Notes under the pieces: generated by a model
Seen by the model: only the letters and a program-made list of their open reading frames with translations
Database searches by the model: none
What the model was told of the DNA's origin: nothing
Shown here: positions 59,070 through 64,000 of the stretch, piece by piece
How positions within the stretch are numbered: the stretch's first letter is position 1
Layout: the number at the start of each line of letters is the position of its first letter
Source of the DNA: Magicicada septendecula
Taxonomy: Eukaryota > Arthropoda > Insecta > Hemiptera > Cicadidae
NCBI GenBank assembly: GCA_034769895.1
Contig: CM068373.1
Coordinates: 23,688,620 to 23,752,619, forward strand
Direction of reading: 5' to 3'
DNA: 64,000 nt
Program-made: the position numbers and the translations under genes

Positions 59070-59408
59070 GAGCAGTGTCCGCTTTGTTGTTGGCGACGAT
59101 GCCGTATTTTGAAGGATCGATGTTGTGTGTGTGGGGTGTGGGGTATGTTCGATAATATGTGTGATTTGAATTGTGCCTGTTCGTTTAGGATGTAGTTTGT
59201 ATGTGTTTTTTGGTGTTTGTAAATTTCTAGTTGTTCTAGGGTGTCTAGATTTCAGCCTTTTGTGTGTACGTGTAGAATATCCATGTTGTTTTCAATGTTT
59301 GTGTATGTGTGGTTTGCTTCAATAAGGTGCTTAGCAAAGGTGGATTTGGTGGTGGTGTGTAGTGCCTTTGTGTGTTCAATGTGCATTTGTGTGTTTGTGT
59401 GTTTGAAG
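59070..59408 (-). pseudogene. Penelope-like GIY-YIG endonuclease tail
   Basis: The minus strand reads FAKHLIEANHTYTNIENNMDILHVHTKG, then a stop, LDTLEQLEIY-like sequence and so on. This matches the region after the GIY-YIG core in Penelope-like nucleases (H.....H.F..........). Confidence 0.65.
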
Positions 59409-59620
<212 letters not shown>

Positions 59621-59680
59621 TTCAAGCTATAAGGTAAAAATTACCTTTACTTTTTAAAAAATAAAAAACTTTGTGTTCCG

Positions 59681-60540
59681 ATTCGGTAGTGTTATACTTA
59701 TAATCAGTTAAGATCCTTAAGTAGTGTATGTAAGATAATTACTTTGTAAAACGTAAATATTCCGTCTGAAAACATTACAAAGGTAAACAAATAATTTATC
59801 CTTTAACAAAAATTTGTTTATTTTATAATTATTTTGTTCATTTCTTTTAATAGCCCATACTTTTAACAGCCCATAATAATTAACATTAGCTTTGATCGCA
59901 ATGAAAAAAATAAAAATTTAATCGGCGTCTACTTTACAAGGTTAAAAGCAAATTAGAGTGATTAATATATCCCAAAAATATTTTACCTAACAAGAGCAGC
60001 CAATTTTAACATGTAAATAACTGTTTCAATACTGTAAAGTTCATATAATTTATGCCACATCATGTACATTTCTGTCACCAGTCACGTAAACTCATAAGTC
60101 CACAACAGGTATATCCATTCAAACACTTGTAGTATGTCACAACGTATTAAAATTCATCGTCGGTGTTTATGACGACCTTCACGGTTAACAGACCACAGAC
60201 TAATAACAGCAATTAGTACTTTAATTGGTAAATTATCACTGTAGCAGTAACAACAATTGTTGTAATTAATCTTTGTCTAACCGAGCGTAGAGCGCTCATG
60301 TTGTCTCATGAGCGCTGTTCACAGAAAGTTCTGTACTCTACGCACGTGTTTCACACGACAGATAACTGAAATATGAATTCAGGAACAAAGAACAGATATT
60401 TCAGAATTTAGATGTTCACTCACCTTCTGCATTTAATTTGACGTCAAAATTTATCTTAACTTTATCTTTATCTTACCATTTGAGAGGATATAGGATTGGT
60501 AGACGTGCGTTTAATATATATGTTATGGAGACGACGTTAT
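59681..60540. other. No feature seen
   Basis: AT-rich flank with no ORF or repeat assigned. Confidence 0.4.
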
Positions 60541-61240
60541 TCTAATAGTGGAAAATGAAAATGACTTACAAAGACTTGTACACAATTTTAACAAAGCGTG
60601 CTAGGAATATAACATAACAAAAAAAATTAGCGGAAGAGAAAACAAAATCAATTACAATTTTACGTGACCTATTGTAAGCTTGTGATAATTGACAGAATAA
60701 TAGAACAAGTAATGCAGATAGACTGCTTAGGAACAATGCTTGCAAGTAACAGTAGTGCAGAATGTAACAATGAAGAAATGTAACATCAATTGATGAAAGC
60801 AAGAAGAACTGCTGGTGCATGAATAACACCGTACATAGAAAAATTAACACCTCACACAAGAAGCAAAAAAAAACTAGGTTTCACCAAAGCACAGTACGTC
60901 CAGTATTATCTTATGCATCAGAGACCAAACCAGATACAGCATCAACTCAAAGAAAACGACAAACTATAGAAATGACTGTATTACGGAAGGCTATAGGAAA
61001 GACAAAATACGATAGGTTGCGAAACAGTAGTATAAGAGAAATGTAATGTAAGAGATATTAATTTTTGGATTTTGGAAAGAACACATATCAAGAATGGATG
61101 ACATATGGCTAGTGAAAAGGGCAAGAAATAGCCAACCAAACACGAAGAGGAGCATTGATCGACAAAGGAAGAGGTGCAGTGACACCACGTAGAACCGTTG
61201 TTATAGAACAGGACAGAGTCCTAAATAGGAAGTTGAAAAA
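60540..61240 (+). pseudogene. Non-LTR RT palm-to-end fragment, decayed
   Basis: The plus strand reads ILIVENENDLQRLVHNFNKAC (region after the FADD motif). Later come KTRFHQSTVRPVLSYASET and MTVLRKAIGKTKYDRLRNSSIREM, then KEHISRMDD and RSIDRQRKR. The order matches RTE-like pol, with many frame breaks. Confidence 0.7.
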
Positions 61241-61392
61241 GAAGATCTTTATCTTAACATGTCCCATATTTTTAAAGTAAGTCTGAAATATAGAACTAAT
61301 TTATTTGTGAAGGCCTCTTTCAAATATGTGTACAGAAATTCACAATTGGCTTGTATTACTGGGAGTATATTAATTCGTTTAACACCCTTATG

Positions 61393-61514
61393 TGAAATGA
61401 TTCTAAGATGTCATTAATTAAGGAATAGGACTATATTTCTTCGATTGATTTTTGTGAAATGAATCTAAGATGTCATTAATTAAGGAATAGGACTATATTT
61501 CTTAGATTGATTTT
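61393..61514. repeat. 61-bp tandem duplication
   Basis: GTGAAATGATTCTAAGATGT ... TTGATTTTT occurs twice back to back with three or so differences. No coding role seen. Confidence 0.85.
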
Positions 61515-61519
61515 TGACT

Positions 61520-62099
61520 GTAATGTATCATATTCTTATTTCAAGAGAATGTTATAGGTCTCAATGAAATGGACTGATGAATTATTTAGTAGGTTTTGAG
61601 TAATTAAAACACGTTATAAGAATTTTTAAGGCTGTATTCAAGATCAAGGTATTAAGACCAGTGCGTGTCAGACATACGCGGCCGCCAACAGGTTGATTGT
61701 GTATGCTTCATGTGTAAGCCGGCAGAGGAATGTCCACCGCCAGCACAGAACGAGTATACCCAGAGGCACAACAATGACGCCAGGGTAATTTATCATACAT
61801 GATACTAAATGATTTTTCGAGTTTTTTTAGGCTTGATTTAGTGGGGAATTCTTGGCCTGATTTGGGGACTAGGCCCCTTCAGCCGGTTTGGAATTTGGTT
61901 CTATGTAGCCGAACGCTAGTGCGGGCCGTTCCCTGGGAAAGTAGAGGTACCAAGTATAAGAGAGTGGAGTTTATGTGTAGTTCTGTGTGTGACTGTAATG
62001 TGAATATCCGTTTTTGGTATGAGGATGGTAGTTTGAGTATGTACCAAACTAGTAAACTAAAGCAGTCAGGCCTGGGACGCTGAAACATAAAGACTGAGG
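61520..62099. other. No gene recognised
   Basis: Composition shifts to GC-richer from about 61.65 kb. A GCCGCC-rich patch lies near 61680. This may be the far 3' part of the adjacent Jockey-like element. Confidence 0.35.
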
Positions 62100-63550
62100 A
62101 TAGCGTCAAAGTGGCGACAAGTGATAGGCCGGGGACATGTTTAAGGAAGCTTGGGATTTGGTGTGTAGTTATGGGGTATTTGCTTTAGCCGATCGGGGCA
62201 GGTTGGTTGTAAAGTTGGTAATTTTACATAGTTGTTTATCTGTTTCTTACGGGTGGTTTATTTGGGATAGGCAGTAAGAGGTTAGTAAGGAATAAGGGTC
62301 TCTGCGTGATCCTCATGGCTCTATTGATGGAAGCTGTTACGGATTGGAAAGAGACACGCGTTTTGGCATATTTCCAGTGTAATTTGTGTAGGAAGGAATC
62401 AAGGGCTGGGAACAGTTCAGGAAATATAGAGCTATATTAGCTATATTTGTAGTATTTGTATGGGGAGGGACACGACGGGCGGAGAGCTAGCCGTTCTGTT
62501 ATCCTATAGGGTGAAACGGGGTTAGCTGTTAGTAGGATCCGGTGTTCATACGACATGATAGAGCGTAGATACTCAGTGTAGATCCTGCTGAGAGTCATGC
62601 TGGAGTAACGGTCATTTCTGCTGAGGATCAGGAGAGACCGGATTCGTCTGCGGAGTTGGTTGTTGGTTCGTTTGATGTGTTACTGGCAGGCGACTTTGGA
62701 GTCAAGCGTGACGCCATAATATTTTCAGACACGCTTCGGTGTAACAGGTGAAGGGCCTACGCGAACTGGGGTTTGGAGGAAGTGACTCATGTTTTGTCCT
62801 GTGGAATTGAAAACGCATATCTGGGCCTTGTCCGCGTTTACTCCAGGTGTTACATTTGTCGAAGAATGGCTATAACACCTTTTGGAGTCTCGAAGGAACC
62901 TGCTGGTGAATTTCGGCGGTGACCCAATAGACCGGCATACTGGGCCTACCCCGCTGTCAGTGAGTTGGAAAGTGCCGAGAGGTGCTGGCGTAGTCGGCCT
63001 TGTGCAGTGCGGCCATTCAAGCCATTTTGTGTAGTTCTTGTTAAAGGAATTTTATGATGTTGAGAGGGAAATGACATCCGAGGGTTTTGAATCTGAGGCT
63101 ATTGTGTCAGTCGCTTTTTGAATGTTGAGTGGTTTGACGCTAAGATGGTTGGGTGTTTCCTGGCGGAGTTACGTTTGATGGCGCTGGTCGTGTATGTTAT
63201 ACCCAAGTCGAAATCCCCCCCTGCTTACTGAGTAGGACGTTGAGGGCTTGTAGATAGGGATGAATCCTGGCAACTGGGATCTTTTCGAAGAGACTGGGGT
63301 TAATGAGATGGGGCGGAAGATCGAGTATAGTCTGGCGGTTTTGAAAGGCTTGGAAAAAATGAGGACATGGTCATATATCCAAGCTCGCGGGAGGAATCCG
63401 AATTGTAGGCTAGCGGTGAATAAATTAGTTAAGACCTCCAAAGCGATGTCGGGGAGGACCTTTAGGACTCTGTTGGAGATTCCATCTAGCCCTGGGCAGA
63501 AACACAGCTTTACTGGGCTCTGTCATTATTGTTCGAAAATTGTTAAGTGT
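62100..63550 (-). pseudogene. Jockey/I-type non-LTR retrotransposon pol fragment
   Basis: A different clade from the other RT fragments. The minus strand from 63530 reads LDGISNRVLKVLPDIALEVL (with a frame break), LFTASLQFGFLPRAW and FRPISLTPVS. These are RT blocks 0-2 of Jockey-like elements (PG.DGI...L..LP......L..IFNA.L..GY.P..WK..R....PK......S.RPISL). Further on come VNADKAQICVF, VTPKRV, YYGVTLDSKVACQ, LRRRIRSLLILSRN and YTEYLRSIMSYEHRILL. The plus strand is G-rich over this stretch. Stops and frameshifts are frequent. Confidence 0.75.
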
Positions 63551-63920
63551 TGACTAAACATTACAATTGAAGAAGAATGTACATCTCCATTGTACTATGA
63601 GTCTACATTACGAAGCGTACACTGTAGGCTAAACACGAATATTAAAACATTGTTACTATTTTCTGTACACGAAATTGGCTGGATTCCTAAAAATTGGTAA
63701 CTGCGTAACTGAAAAGACAGAAAGGAAAATTAATAATAATTATCAAAATTTTTATCGAGAAGCAAAATACAATAAGCATTATCTGGTGGCTGAATGCTAG
63801 CTTCCCACCCACTTATGTCCGACTCTCAGGGACTAAAACTCTAATTCTTCAAGCGTCCGTCCACCCTGTAACCACTGTTTCAGAGTACCACCTCTGTGTG
63901 TTTACGAAAGGCTCCTATAA
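63551..63920. other. No feature seen
   Basis: Flank of the Jockey-like fragment; nothing assigned. Confidence 0.4.
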
Positions 63921-63922
63921 TG

Positions 63923-63923
63923 A

Positions 63924-63989
<66 letters not shown>

Positions 63990-64000
63990 CAGCAGCAGCA
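63923..64000. repeat. (AGT)n microsatellite, runs off the window
   Basis: About 22 AGT units, then AGC units to the last base. Such arrays here are often tails of plus-strand non-LTR copies, but no RT coding lies directly upstream. Confidence 0.9.

Overview
The window looks like nuclear DNA from an animal, most likely an insect with a large, repeat-rich genome. It is AT-rich, has no operons, contains many decayed non-LTR retrotransposon 3' ends of the kind common in arthropods, a tRNA-derived SINE, Penelope-like elements, hAT and Tc1/mariner-type DNA transposons, and LTRs with arthropod-style TATA plus initiator promoters. I cannot name the species; a cockroach- or termite-like genome is only a guess. 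I found no complete host gene and no rRNA or free tRNA gene. The only candidate non-repeat coding piece is a short THAP-type zinc-finger exon near 48.4 kb.

Layout. 0-8.5 kb: A-rich intergenic DNA with an isolated hammerhead-like motif (1.94 kb), a small transposon-like unit with a helix-turn-helix ORF (2.55-3.59 kb), and a pogo/Tigger-like shell (3.71-5.21 kb) that holds a Penelope-like palindrome and a reverse-transcriptase (RT) fragment. 8.5-14.4 kb: a hAT MITE, four minus-strand non-LTR fragments, and a head-to-head Penelope-like pair with a GIY-YIG endonuclease. 15.75-21.98 kb: a young LTR retrotransposon with 1,843-bp LTRs, a gag/protease ORF and a deleted pol gene. 22.7-35.4 kb: foldbacks, solo LTRs flanked by ATAT, RT fragments and a TIR element. 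36.2-39.6 kb: a Penelope-like foldback split by a nearly intact hAT transposon. 39.7-51.9 kb: solo LTRs, RT fragments, a SINE, a 54-bp minisatellite and the THAP exon. 51.8-57.1 kb: a 2.6-kb tandem duplication. 57.9-64 kb: a solo LTR expanded by a CA array, a second head-to-head Penelope-like pair with an AC array at its centre, RT fragments including a Jockey-like one, and a terminal trinucleotide array.

The most interesting signal is a recurring motif on both strands: CTGAnGA, a short hairpin, GAA, then a 4-8-base palindrome or tiny hairpin. It lies in or near the ends of at least seven foldback or Penelope-like units. This is the layout of a hammerhead ribozyme core with a minimal stem III. 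Hammerheads are already known from Penelope-like elements, so the class is not new. The set of short foldback derivatives carrying one motif per arm deserves a structural and cleavage check. The second strong signal is a solo-LTR family in which several copies have ATAT on both sides, suggesting sequence-specific integration like that of Drosophila 17.6/297-type Ty3/gypsy elements.
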